A DNA stretch of 64,000 nucleotides from Streptomyces glomeratus (lineage in GTDB: Bacteria > Actinomycetota > Actinomycetes > Streptomycetales > Streptomycetaceae): assembly GCF_021462825.1 (NCBI RefSeq), contig NZ_JAKEEB010000024.1, positions 45,318-109,317 on the forward strand, written 5' to 3'. Below, piece after piece: positions 7,778 to 15,710 of this stretch. Position numbers and translations under genes: made by a program. The notes beneath the pieces were generated by a model. The model ran no database searches and was not told where the DNA came from. It saw nothing but the letters and a program-made list of their open reading frames with translations. How positions within the stretch are numbered: position 1 is the first letter of the stretch; the number at the start of each line of letters is the position of its first letter.

Positions 7778-9241
7778 ATGAGCGCCCGTCCGTTGCCCGT
7801 CAGCACACCCGCCGAGCAAGGAGTCGACGCCCGCGGGGTCCAGGCGTTCCTCGACGTGGTCGAGGCGGCACCCGACATCGAGCCGCACAGCCTCATGATC
7901 CTCCGTCACGGCCGCCTGGTGGCCTCCGGCTGGTGGGCGCCGTACGCCGCCGACCGCCTCCACCTGCTGTACTCGCTCAGCAAGAGCTTCACCTCGACGG
8001 CCGCCGGAGTGGCCCTCGCCGAGGGGCTCATCGACCTCGACGCACCCGTGATCTCGTACTTCCCGGAGTTCGCGCCCGAGATCACCGATCCGCGCAGCCG
8101 CGCCATGCTGGTCCGGCACCTCGCCTCCATGGCGAGCGGGCACCTCGCGGAGACCAACGACAGGGCGTTCGGAATCGACCGGGCCGAACCCGTGCGCGGC
8201 TTCCTGCTGATCCCGCCGGACCGGGATCCCGGCACCGTCTTCGCGTACAACCAGCCCGCGACCTACACGCTGGCCGCGATCGTCCAGCGCCGTTCGGGCC
8301 AGTCGCTCACCGAGTATCTGCGCCCGAGGATCCTCGATCCACTCGGCATCGGGGAGGTCGCCTGGCTCCAGCATCCGCGCGGCCGTGACCTCGGCTTCAG
8401 CGGACTGCACGCCACCACGGACGCCATCGCCCGGCTGGGCCTGCTGTACCTTCGGGACGGCGTCTGGGAGGGCAGGCGCCTGCTGCCCTCCTCCTGGGTC
8501 GCCGAGGCGACGCGCCCGCACATCTCCACCGCCGACGGCACGCCCGAGGGCGCCCGGTCCGACTGGCAGCAGGGCTACGGCTTCCAGTTCTGGACGTCGC
8601 GGTACGGATACCGCGGCGACGGGGCGTACGGCCAGTTCTGCGTCGTCCTGCCGCGGCACGACGCCGTGATCGCCACCACCGCGGCGACCGAGCAGATGCA
8701 GAAGCTGCTGGACGCGATGTGGCGCCATCTGCTGCCCGCGTTCGGGCCCGCCCCGCTGACGGGCCGCGACGACGAGGACAAGGCCCTCCAGCACCGGCTC
8801 GACCGGCTCGCCCTGCCCCCGGTCGCCGCCGACCCGGCGCCCCCGGCGGAATCCGGGCACTGGTCAGGGGCCCGCCTCACCCCCCGGGGCGGGCGCTGTG
8901 CCGCCCAGCCGGGCCTGACGGCGGTCGAGGTCTGCCGCCCGGACGACGGCTGGACGGTGACCCTCGTGGAGGGCGACGACCGCCTGGTCCTCCGTCTTCC
9001 CCGCTCCGGCTGGAGCGTCGACGACGGACCGGTCCCCACGGCCGTGAGCGGCGGCTGGACCAGCCCGGACACCCTGCGTCTCGACGTCCTGTTCCTGGAG
9101 ACACCGCACCGCCTGACCGTGACCGCCACCCTCGACGCGGACACCCCCGACGCCGGCACCTTCACGGTCCGCTGGCACACGACACCCCTGCACGGCGGCC
9201 CGCTGCGCCGCAACCGGGCGCCCCGCGGCATCCGCCGCTGA
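7778..9241 (+). CDS. Serine hydrolase, beta-lactamase/EstB-type
   Basis: A 487-residue protein of the class C beta-lactamase-like superfamily. The nucleophile motif SxxK is SLSK at 66-69 (LLYSLSKSFTSTAAG) and the second-site tyrosine lies in AYNQPATY around 157. ATG 7778 follows an AGGAGG site at 7762-7767. A C-terminal extension of about 150 residues after the catalytic domain (from about residue 325) is beta-rich and may be a lipocalin-like accessory domain. No signal peptide is seen, so it is probably a cytoplasmic esterase or amidase; substrate unknown. Confidence 0.87.
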   Translation: MSARPLPVSTPAEQGVDARGVQAFLDVVEAAPDIEPHSLMILRHGRLVASGWWAPYAADRLHLLYSLSKSFTSTAAGVALAEGLIDLDAPVISYFPEFAPEITDPRSRAMLVRHLASMASGHLAETNDRAFGIDRAEPVRGFLLIPPDRDPGTVFAYNQPATYTLAAIVQRRSGQSLTEYLRPRILDPLGIGEVAWLQHPRGRDLGFSGLHATTDAIARLGLLYLRDGVWEGRRLLPSSWVAEATRPHISTADGTPEGARSDWQQGYGFQFWTSRYGYRGDGAYGQFCVVLPRHDAVIATTAATEQMQKLLDAMWRHLLPAFGPAPLTGRDDEDKALQHRLDRLALPPVAADPAPPAESGHWSGARLTPRGGRCAAQPGLTAVEVCRPDDGWTVTLVEGDDRLVLRLPRSGWSVDDGPVPTAVSGGWTSPDTLRLDVLFLETPHRLTVTATLDADTPDAGTFTVRWHTTPLHGGPLRRNRAPRGIRR

Positions 9242-9282
9242 ACCCGCACACCCTTGCCCGTCCGCCTCCCGGACAGCGGCTG

Positions 9283-10089
9283 TCAGCAGCCGAGAGAGGC
9301 AGGCGGCACGCGGATGACCGCGGCGGTGACATTGTCCTCACCGCCCGCGTCCAGGGCCCGGCTCACCAGTGCGCGCGCATCGGCCAGCACATCCGGCTTC
9401 TGCCGCCCGAGCACCGTCAGCAGCCCGTCGGCGTCCGGGAGATGCCGCCACAGGCCGTCCGTGCACAGCAGCAGTCGGCCGGGCACCCGGGGCCGGTGCC
9501 CCCGCACCCGTGCGCTCACCGGCCCCGCGTCGGCGCCCAGCCAGGCGGTGAGGGCGTCGCGTTCACCCGTGTCGTCCTCGGACATCAGCAGGCCCGGCCC
9601 CTCGCCGGGCAGCCAGTAGGCCCTGCTGTCGCCCACCCAGGCGCTCCAGATCCCCTCCGGACCGGCGACACCCGCGACGAACGTGCAGGCGGGCGCGCCG
9701 TCCCGCGCGGCGGCCAGCGCGCTCACCGCCCGGCCCGCACGTCCGGCAGCCTCGGCGAGCGCCACCTCCGGCACCTCCCCTTCCCGCAACCGTGCGATCA
9801 GGGCCGCCGCCCCGGCTTTGGCGGCGACCCGGGCCGCACGCTCCGGGCGCGGTGCCGGGGACACCCCGTCACAGACCACCCCGACCGTCCACACCCCGGT
9901 GGCGGCCAGCGTCAGCGCGTCCGCGTTGACCTCCCGCCGGTGGCCCCGGTCGCTGACGCCCGCCGCGTCGCCGCCCACCGTGATCTCCACATGCCCGCGG
10001 AACGCCGGCTGTGGCGCGCCGCAGTGCCGACAGACACCGTCGGGCGCCACCGTGCCGCCGCACCGGACACATTCCGTGTTCATGGTCAT
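9283..10089 (-). CDS. PP2C-family Ser/Thr phosphatase with N-terminal zinc ribbon
   Basis: A 268-residue protein. The N-terminus has two CxxC pairs (Cys7, Cys10, Cys20, Cys23) forming a small zinc ribbon. The PP2C domain follows: VSDRGHRREVNADAL (normally the DxGxxRxxNED motif), VGVVCDGVS (the DG metal site), WVGDSRAYWL, LLLCTDGLW and GGEDNVTAAVI. It should be a metal-dependent protein phosphatase; the ribbon may serve interaction. It lies 78 bp downstream of the UBP zinc-finger gene on the same strand, so it probably belongs to the same signalling operon. No cognate active kinase is adjacent. Confidence 0.85.
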   Translation of the reverse strand: MTMNTECVRCGGTVAPDGVCRHCGAPQPAFRGHVEITVGGDAAGVSDRGHRREVNADALTLAATGVWTVGVVCDGVSPAPRPERAARVAAKAGAAALIARLREGEVPEVALAEAAGRAGRAVSALAAARDGAPACTFVAGVAGPEGIWSAWVGDSRAYWLPGEGPGLLMSEDDTGERDALTAWLGADAGPVSARVRGHRPRVPGRLLLCTDGLWRHLPDADGLLTVLGRQKPDVLADARALVSRALDAGGEDNVTAAVIRVPPASLGC

Positions 10090-10167
10090 CAGCCGGGAAA
10101 CCCGTCACATCCGTACCGCCGCAGCCCCGGACCCGAAGCCGCCGACGGGCCGTCAGACGGTCCGCGC

Positions 10168-10518
10168 CTAGCCGAGCGCGTCCGGCCAGTTAGCCGGAAC
10201 CCGCCCCGCGGGCCCCGGCACCGGCTGGTCGAGGGGGTGGCAGACCGGCTCAGCCAGCTCGGGTCCGGACTCGTACAACTCGGAGGTGGTGTAGTCCCAG
10301 AACCACTCCTCACCCGGCTCGAAACTGCGGATCAGCGGATGCCCGGTGGCACGGTGGTGGGCGGTCGCGTGCTTGGCGGGGGAGTCGTCACAACAGCCGA
10401 TGTGCCCGCACTGCGCGCAGCGCCGCAGATGGAACCACCACCCGCCCGCCTCGTCGCACTCCACGCAGCCCGAGCCGCTCGGCGGGACGCTGGGGTCGAT
10501 TCCGCTCGCTGTGGTCAT
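10168..10518 (-). CDS. UBP-type zinc finger protein
   Basis: A 116-residue protein made almost entirely of one UBP (ZnF-UBP) module: CVECDEAGGWWFHLRRCAQC, then GHIGCCDDSPAKHATAHHRATGHP, with the expected Cys/His zinc ligands, and a tail containing GEEWFWDY. In eukaryotes the fold binds ubiquitin C-termini; stand-alone bacterial copies are common in actinobacteria with unknown role. Its ATG overlaps the kinase stop codon as ATGA (10515-10518), which implies translational coupling and a shared function with the kinase. Confidence 0.88.
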   Translation of the reverse strand: MTTASGIDPSVPPSGSGCVECDEAGGWWFHLRRCAQCGHIGCCDDSPAKHATAHHRATGHPLIRSFEPGEEWFWDYTTSELYESGPELAEPVCHPLDQPVPGPAGRVPANWPDALG

Positions 10519-12014
10519 GATGCCTCCACTGGTGTCTCGGAACCGGGTCGTGCCGCGGAGTCCTGCGGCGGGAGGTCGGACTCCGCGGCCGTGAGGGGCA
10601 GCCACACCTGGAACCGTGTGTCCCCCGGCTCCGAGTGGACCTCCAGACTGCCGTGATGCTTGTTGACGACGATGCGCCAGGAGATGTCCAGACCGAGCCC
10701 GGTGCCCTGGCCCACCGGCTTGGTGGTGAAGAACGGGTCGAAGATGCGGTTCCGGATCTCCTGCGGCACGCCGGGACCCGTGTCGCGGAACTCGACCAGC
10801 AACCGGTCCCGGTCGAGCGCCGTCCGCACGGTCAGCGTTCCCTCCCCGCCCCCGTCTTCCATCGCCGACACCGCGTTGTCGATGAGGTTCGTCCACACCT
10901 GGTTCAGCTCACCGGGGTAGGCCGGAACGCTCGGCAGGGTGCGGTCGTAGTCCTTGACCACGGTGATCCGGTTGCCGATCTTGCCGGAAAGCATCATCAG
11001 GGTGCTGTCGAGGAGTTCGTGCACGTCGGCCACCTGGTACGGCGCCCGGTCGAGCTGCGAGTACTGCCGCGCCGCGTTCACGAGGGTGGAGACCCGGGTC
11101 GTGGAGTCCTCGATCTCGTTCATGAGCAGCTCGGTCTCGACCGTGTAGTTGAGCCAGCGGAGCGCGCCTTCCAGGGTCCCCTCGTCGACGGCCGCCGCGA
11201 TCCGGTCCAGCCAGTCGGTGTCGAGGCCCGCCTGCACGAAGGTCGGCGCGAGCTGCCAGGCGCTCTGGATGCCGTGGTCGTCCAGCCAGTCGCCGAGTGC
11301 GTCCTCGCGGTCGGACGCCTCCAGAGGGCTGAGCGGGACGGCCTTCGCCACCTGTTCCGCCGTCCGTTCCTGGATGTCCACCAGCGCCCGCAGCGTGTTC
11401 GGCTCGTACCGTCCGGCCGCGATCACCCCGAGCTTGTGCCGCATCCCGGCCACCCGCTCGCGCAGCGCCGAGGTGGCGCGCACGGCCGCCGCCGCCGGGT
11501 TGTTCAGCTCGTGCGTGAGACCCGCCGACAGGGAACCCAGCGCCAGCAGCCGCTCCCGCTGGTTGATGACCTGCTGGGTGTTCTTGCTGCCGAAGAACAA
11601 TCCCTCCAGCAGATGCACCGCCATCGGGAACCAGTCCCGCATGACCGCGGCGAACGTCTCGGCGGGCAGGACGAAGAACCGCGAGGGCTCGGTGACCCGC
11701 ATCGACCCGTTGTACTGGGCCGCCCGGGCCCGGTCGCCGAGGTACGCCTGGAAGGCGCCCGCGTACACACCGCGCTGCGAGGTCCGGCTGATCTCCACGT
11801 CGTCGGTGCCGACGCGGCGCGAGAGCACCACCGTGCCGTGCAGCAGAACGAAGAAGCAGGTGGCGGGCTCGCCCTCGGTGTACACCGGCCCCGGCTCGAA
11901 CAGCTCCACCCGGCCTTCCCGGCACAGCCGCGCCAACTGGTCCTCGCTCAGCTTCTCGAACAGGAAGAGCGTCCTCAGCTCCGCCTGGTCGCAGGTCATC
12001 GGCTTCCCGCTCAC
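10515..12014 (-). CDS. Cyclic-nucleotide-binding-domain sensor histidine kinase
   Basis: A 499-residue cytoplasmic kinase. An N-terminal CNB domain (about 12-135; LFLFEKLSEDQLARL, VYTEGEPATCFFVLLHGTVVLSRR) is followed by a dimerisation/phosphoacceptor helix with His168 in GLTHELNNPAAA, a long all-helical insert (about 180-320), and an HATPase_c domain with the N box (NQVWTNLIDNAVSAM), DTGPGVP, the F box FDPFFTTK and GTGLGLDISWRIV. There is no membrane segment, so it senses an internal ligand. The GTG start follows GGGGAG. It sits 22 bp downstream of the receiver-reductase fusion, the likely phosphotransfer partner. Confidence 0.92.
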   Translation of the reverse strand: MSGKPMTCDQAELRTLFLFEKLSEDQLARLCREGRVELFEPGPVYTEGEPATCFFVLLHGTVVLSRRVGTDDVEISRTSQRGVYAGAFQAYLGDRARAAQYNGSMRVTEPSRFFVLPAETFAAVMRDWFPMAVHLLEGLFFGSKNTQQVINQRERLLALGSLSAGLTHELNNPAAAAVRATSALRERVAGMRHKLGVIAAGRYEPNTLRALVDIQERTAEQVAKAVPLSPLEASDREDALGDWLDDHGIQSAWQLAPTFVQAGLDTDWLDRIAAAVDEGTLEGALRWLNYTVETELLMNEIEDSTTRVSTLVNAARQYSQLDRAPYQVADVHELLDSTLMMLSGKIGNRITVVKDYDRTLPSVPAYPGELNQVWTNLIDNAVSAMEDGGGEGTLTVRTALDRDRLLVEFRDTGPGVPQEIRNRIFDPFFTTKPVGQGTGLGLDISWRIVVNKHHGSLEVHSEPGDTRFQVWLPLTAAESDLPPQDSAARPGSETPVEAS

Positions 12015-12036
12015 GGCCGCTCCCCGGGCTGTGGGT

Positions 12037-13716
12037 TCATGACTGCTCCAGATACCGGTGGACGAGCATCACCGCCATCGCCCCCTCGCCCACCGCGGAG
12101 GCGACCCGCTTGGCGGACTCGGCGCGCGCGTCACCCGCCACGAACACGCCGGGGACATTGGTCTCCAGGTGGTACGGGGGCCGGTCCAGTTCCCAGTCCG
12201 GCGGCGGCTGCCCGTCGCAGGTCATGTCGGGGCCGGTGAGGATGAATCCGTGTTCGTCGCGCAGCACGGTCCCCTCCAGCCAGTCCGTGAGCGGAGCCGC
12301 CCCGATGAACACGAACAGCCACTGGGCGTCGACGAGTTCGGTCTCTCCGGTGGCCACGTCGCGCAGCGTCAGCTGCTCCAGACGGTCGGAGCCGTGCGCC
12401 TCCTCCACCACGGTGCGGGTGCGCACGACGATGTTGGGTGCCTCGGCGATCTGCTGGACCAGATAGTGCGACATCGACGCAGACAGCGACTCGCCCCGCA
12501 CCAGCAGGGTGACCGACTTGGCGTTCCGCGACAGGTACATCGCCGCCTGACCCGCGGAGTTGGCGCCGCCGACGATGAACACGTCCATGCCGGAACAGGC
12601 CGGAGCCTCCGTCAGCGCGGAGCCGTAGAAGACCCCGCACCCCGTCAGTTTCAGCAGCCCGGGGGCAGCGAGCTGCCGGTACGACACACCGGTCGCCAGG
12701 ATCACGCTGTGCGCGGCGATCGCGGGCCCGTCCGAGAACCGCACGATCCGCGCGGCCCCGTTGACCTCCAGGGCGGACACCTCCCGTGCGGTGAGGATCT
12801 CCGCGCCGAACTTCTTGGCCTGCCGTCGCGCCCGGTCGGTCAGCTGCGCGCCCGACACGCCGTCGGGGAAGCCGAGATAGTTCTCGATGCGGGAGCTCTG
12901 CCCGGCCTGGCCGCCGGTCGCGGACCGCTCCACCAGAAGCGTCCGCAGTCCCTCCGACGCCCCGTACACCGCGGCCCCGAGCCCGGCGGGCCCACCGCCG
13001 ATCACCACGAGGTCGTAGAACTCCGCGGTCGGCGTCGTCGCCAGCCCCACATGTGCCGCGAGCTCCGAGTCCTCCGGTGCCACCAGCGCGGTGCCGTCCG
13101 AGGTGACGACGAGCGGCAGCCGCTCCCCGTCCTGTCCCGCCGCCGCCAGCAGCCGCCCGCCCTCCGGCGTGTCGACCGAGTACCAGCGGTAGGGCACCTG
13201 GTTGCGGGCCAGGAACTCCCGTACCTTCGAGGACTGCGCCGACCACCGGTGCCCCACCACCTTGGTGGTGGGAACCGGCCGGTAGTCGGAGGTCCGCCAT
13301 GCCTCGAGCAGGTCGTCCAGGACCGGGTAGAGCTTCTCCTCCGGCGGATCCCACGGCTTGAGGAGGTAGTGGTCGAGGTCGATGATGTTGATGGCGTCGA
13401 TGGCCGCGCCGGTGTCCGCGTACGCCGTCAGCAGCACCCGCCGGGCGCCGGGATAGACGTCCAGGGCCTGTTCCAGGAACTCGATGCCGTTCATCTCCGG
13501 CATCCGGTAGTCGGCCATGATCACGGCCACCAGGTCGCCGCGCAGCTTCAGCTCCCGCAGCGCCTCCAGCGCGCTCTCGCCGGACTCGGCCCGCACGATG
13601 CGGTACGACTCGCCGTACCGGCGGCGCAGATCGCGGGCCACGGCACGCGACACCCCGGGGTCGTCGTCCACGGTCAGGATGACGGTCCGTGCAGCTGCGC
13701 TGGCAGCCTGTGCCAT
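12037..13716 (-). CDS. Response regulator receiver fused to thioredoxin reductase-like FAD oxidoreductase
   Basis: A 559-residue fusion. Residues 10-135 form a receiver domain: acidic cluster Asp17-19, phosphoacceptor Asp69 in IMADYRMPEMNG, LLTAYAD and the KPWD lysine. A glutaredoxin/thioredoxin-like spacer (about 155-215) follows, then a TrxR-type FAD/NADPH module with VVIGGGPAGLGAAVYGASEG, ATGGQAGQSSRIENYLGFP, FIVGGANSAGQAAMYLSR and GVFVAGDARAESAKRVASAVGEG. The CxxC redox pair of true thioredoxin reductase is absent (GVFYGSALTEAP in its place). The ATG at 13716 follows GGGAG. Phosphorylation may gate NADPH-dependent redox output. It heads the operon with the CNB kinase and UBP finger. Confidence 0.9.
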   Translation of the reverse strand: MAQAASAAARTVILTVDDDPGVSRAVARDLRRRYGESYRIVRAESGESALEALRELKLRGDLVAVIMADYRMPEMNGIEFLEQALDVYPGARRVLLTAYADTGAAIDAINIIDLDHYLLKPWDPPEEKLYPVLDDLLEAWRTSDYRPVPTTKVVGHRWSAQSSKVREFLARNQVPYRWYSVDTPEGGRLLAAAGQDGERLPLVVTSDGTALVAPEDSELAAHVGLATTPTAEFYDLVVIGGGPAGLGAAVYGASEGLRTLLVERSATGGQAGQSSRIENYLGFPDGVSGAQLTDRARRQAKKFGAEILTAREVSALEVNGAARIVRFSDGPAIAAHSVILATGVSYRQLAAPGLLKLTGCGVFYGSALTEAPACSGMDVFIVGGANSAGQAAMYLSRNAKSVTLLVRGESLSASMSHYLVQQIAEAPNIVVRTRTVVEEAHGSDRLEQLTLRDVATGETELVDAQWLFVFIGAAPLTDWLEGTVLRDEHGFILTGPDMTCDGQPPPDWELDRPPYHLETNVPGVFVAGDARAESAKRVASAVGEGAMAVMLVHRYLEQS

Positions 13717-13845
13717 AAAGTCTCCCACCCCGAAACTCTTCGGCGTCCCGCCCATCGTATGTTCGATCGCCCGGTTTCGCTTCGGAAGCGGGGGCCTCGG
13801 AGCCGGTAGCGTTGATCGCCGGAGCGCGCACGAGGAGGCAGCCGT

Positions 13846-14718
13846 ATGACCCGCCCCGTCACCGTGGGAGTGGACGGATCACCGGAGAGCGTCGCCGCGG
13901 CGGCCTGGGCGGCCCGGGAGGCCGTACGCCGCGACCTGCCGCTGCGGATCGTGCACGCCTGGCAGTGGCACTCCTACGACCTCGCCCCCAGCGCAGACCG
14001 GGAGGCCCAGGACGAGTGGGCGCGGCAGCTCCTCACGGAGGCCCGGCGCACGATCGCCGAGCGGCACCCTCGGCTGACGGTGACCGCCGAGGCCCCTGAG
14101 GGCGGCCCCGTGGACACCCTGGTCGCGGAGGCGGCCGAGGCGGAGCTGCTGGTGCTGGGCTCGCGCGGCCACGGCGCCCTGGTGGGCTTCCTGCTGGGCT
14201 CGGTGGGCCGGCAGGTGATCGCCGAGTCCGCCGGACCGGTGGTGCTCGTGCGAGCGGACGACCGGGCGGCCCCCGAGGCGGCAGGCCGGGAGATCGTCGT
14301 GGGCCAGCACGGGGACCCGGAGGACGGCGCGGCCGCGCTCGGGTTCGCCTTCGCGACCGCCGCGGCCCGGGGAGCGGCCGTGCGGGTCGTCCGGGCCTGG
14401 AGCCTGCCGCCCGTGTTCGCCTACAGCCCCGGCTCGTTGAAGCTGCTCGACGAGGCCGGCGGTATGGAACCGTACGAGCGGAAGGCACTCGAGGGGGCGC
14501 TGCGGCCCTGGCGCGAACGGTTCCCGGACGTGCCGGTGACCGAGCACGTGGAGATGGGCAGCGCGGGCGAGGTCCTGCTGTCCGCGGCGGCCGGCGCCCA
14601 GCTCGTGGTCGTGGGACGGCACACCGGTCTGCCCGTGGGACCGCGCATCGGCTCGGTGGCGCACGCGTTGCTGCACCACGCGCCCTGCCCGGTCGCGGTC
14701 GTCCCGCCCGCCGCCTGA
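13846..14718 (+). CDS. Universal stress protein, two tandem Usp domains
   Basis: A 290-residue tandem UspA-family protein. Domain 1 (about 1-138) begins TVGVDGSPESVAAAAWAAREA and ends with the ATP-binding signature LGSRGHGALVGFLLGSVGRQVI. Domain 2 (about 148-287) has the matching VGRHTGLPVGPRIGSVAHALL and CPVAVVPP. The G-x2-G-x9-G(S) signature in domain 1 suggests ATP binding. It is divergent from the receiver-reductase operon with about 130 bp between the starts, so the two may respond to the same stress. RBS GAGGAGG precedes the ATG. Confidence 0.93.
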   Translation: MTRPVTVGVDGSPESVAAAAWAAREAVRRDLPLRIVHAWQWHSYDLAPSADREAQDEWARQLLTEARRTIAERHPRLTVTAEAPEGGPVDTLVAEAAEAELLVLGSRGHGALVGFLLGSVGRQVIAESAGPVVLVRADDRAAPEAAGREIVVGQHGDPEDGAAALGFAFATAAARGAAVRVVRAWSLPPVFAYSPGSLKLLDEAGGMEPYERKALEGALRPWRERFPDVPVTEHVEMGSAGEVLLSAAAGAQLVVVGRHTGLPVGPRIGSVAHALLHHAPCPVAVVPPAA

Positions 14719-14721
14719 CCC

Positions 14722-14760
14722 CTCGCCGCGGCGGTCGTGCCCGCTCGCCGCGGCGGTCGT
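14722..14760. repeat. Short direct duplication after the universal stress gene
   Basis: The 17-bp word CTCGCCGCGGCGGTCGT occurs at 14722-14738 and again at 14744-14760, giving a 22-bp period. It fills most of the 54-bp gap between the convergent Usp and dienelactone hydrolase genes. It is probably a replication-slippage duplication. Confidence 0.6.
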
Positions 14761-14772
14761 CCCGCTCCGCCG

Positions 14773-15528
14773 CTAAAGGGCGCGGTCCAGGAGGGCGAGG
14801 AGTTCCGTCCAGTGGCGTTCCGCCGCCTCGGCGCCGTAGGCGGAGGTGTCGGCCTGGGTGAAGCCGTGCCGGGCGCCCGGATAGACCTCGCACCGATGGC
14901 GCACCCCTGCCTCCGTCAGTGCCTTTTCGAGCCGCTCGATCTGCTCCGGCGGCAGCGAAGGGTCCCGGTCCGCGTGGCCGAAGTAGGCCTCCGCGGTGAC
15001 GCGTCCGGCCACCAGATGCGGGCTGTCGGGGGAGTCGGTGGCCAGTCGCCCGCCGTGGAAGCCGGCCACGGCGGCGACCCGGTCCGGGTGGGTGCCGGCG
15101 GTGCGCAGCGCCAGCCGGGCACCCATGCAGTAGCCGGTGACGCCTACCGGACCATCGGCGGCCTCCGGGCAGTCGGCGAGCCGGCGCAGATAGGCGTCGG
15201 CATCGCGTTCGGCGGCCTGCGGGGTCAGTGCCCGCATGAACGGCATGATCTGCCGGAAGAGGTCCGGCCGCTCGGACGTGTCGATGAGGTCGGGCAGCTC
15301 CACCAGGGGCGCACGCCCGTGCCGGTAGAAGAGATTGGGGACGAGCACGGTGTAGCCGTTCCGGGCCAGGCGGTCGGCCATCGCCTTCAGCCGGGGGCGC
15401 AGTCCGAAGGCGTCCATGTACAGCAGGACCGCGGGGTGGGGGCTCCGGTCGTCCGGGTGGACCAGGTAGGCGTCGGCCGTGCCGTCCCGGGTGGGGATGT
15501 CCAGGGACGTGCCACGTGTGGCGGTCAT
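14773..15528 (-). CDS. Dienelactone hydrolase family protein
   Basis: A 251-residue alpha/beta hydrolase. The nucleophile is Cys in GVTGYCMGARLAL (around 146), the cysteine elbow typical of dienelactone hydrolases, with the acid in AYFGHADRDPS and the His in ARHGFTQAD. Family members hydrolyse dienelactone in chlorocatechol degradation, but most homologues in Streptomyces have unknown ester or lactone substrates. The ATG at 15528 follows GGAGAC. No catabolic operon surrounds it; the SpoIIE-type phosphatase gene is 182 bp upstream on the same strand. Confidence 0.9.
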   Translation of the reverse strand: MTATRGTSLDIPTRDGTADAYLVHPDDRSPHPAVLLYMDAFGLRPRLKAMADRLARNGYTVLVPNLFYRHGRAPLVELPDLIDTSERPDLFRQIMPFMRALTPQAAERDADAYLRRLADCPEAADGPVGVTGYCMGARLALRTAGTHPDRVAAVAGFHGGRLATDSPDSPHLVAGRVTAEAYFGHADRDPSLPPEQIERLEKALTEAGVRHRCEVYPGARHGFTQADTSAYGAEAAERHWTELLALLDRAL

Positions 15529-15710
15529 GGGGGTCTCCTGCCTCTCGACAACCGGCCGACGGCGGACCGGCCGAGCCTGCTGACAACACCGTCCCGGCGG
15601 CGTCCGGCCGCCTGCGCGGGGCATTACCACGTGGCGGACCCTCGTGCCGAAACGTGCAGCCGCACCACGAGCACGGCGAGCGCGTCCCTCGGCACCGGGC
15701 AGCGGCCGCG

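Noticed and set aside
4818..7781. A 987-codon open frame on the plus strand across the kinase, pobA and LLM genes.
   Set aside because: It is antisense to three genes with clear conserved motifs; long antisense frames are expected at 70% GC.
12058..13809. A 583-codon plus-strand frame opposite the receiver-reductase fusion.
   Set aside because: Antisense shadow of a gene with clear receiver and FAD/NADPH motifs; its His/Arg/Gly/Val-rich composition is non-natural.
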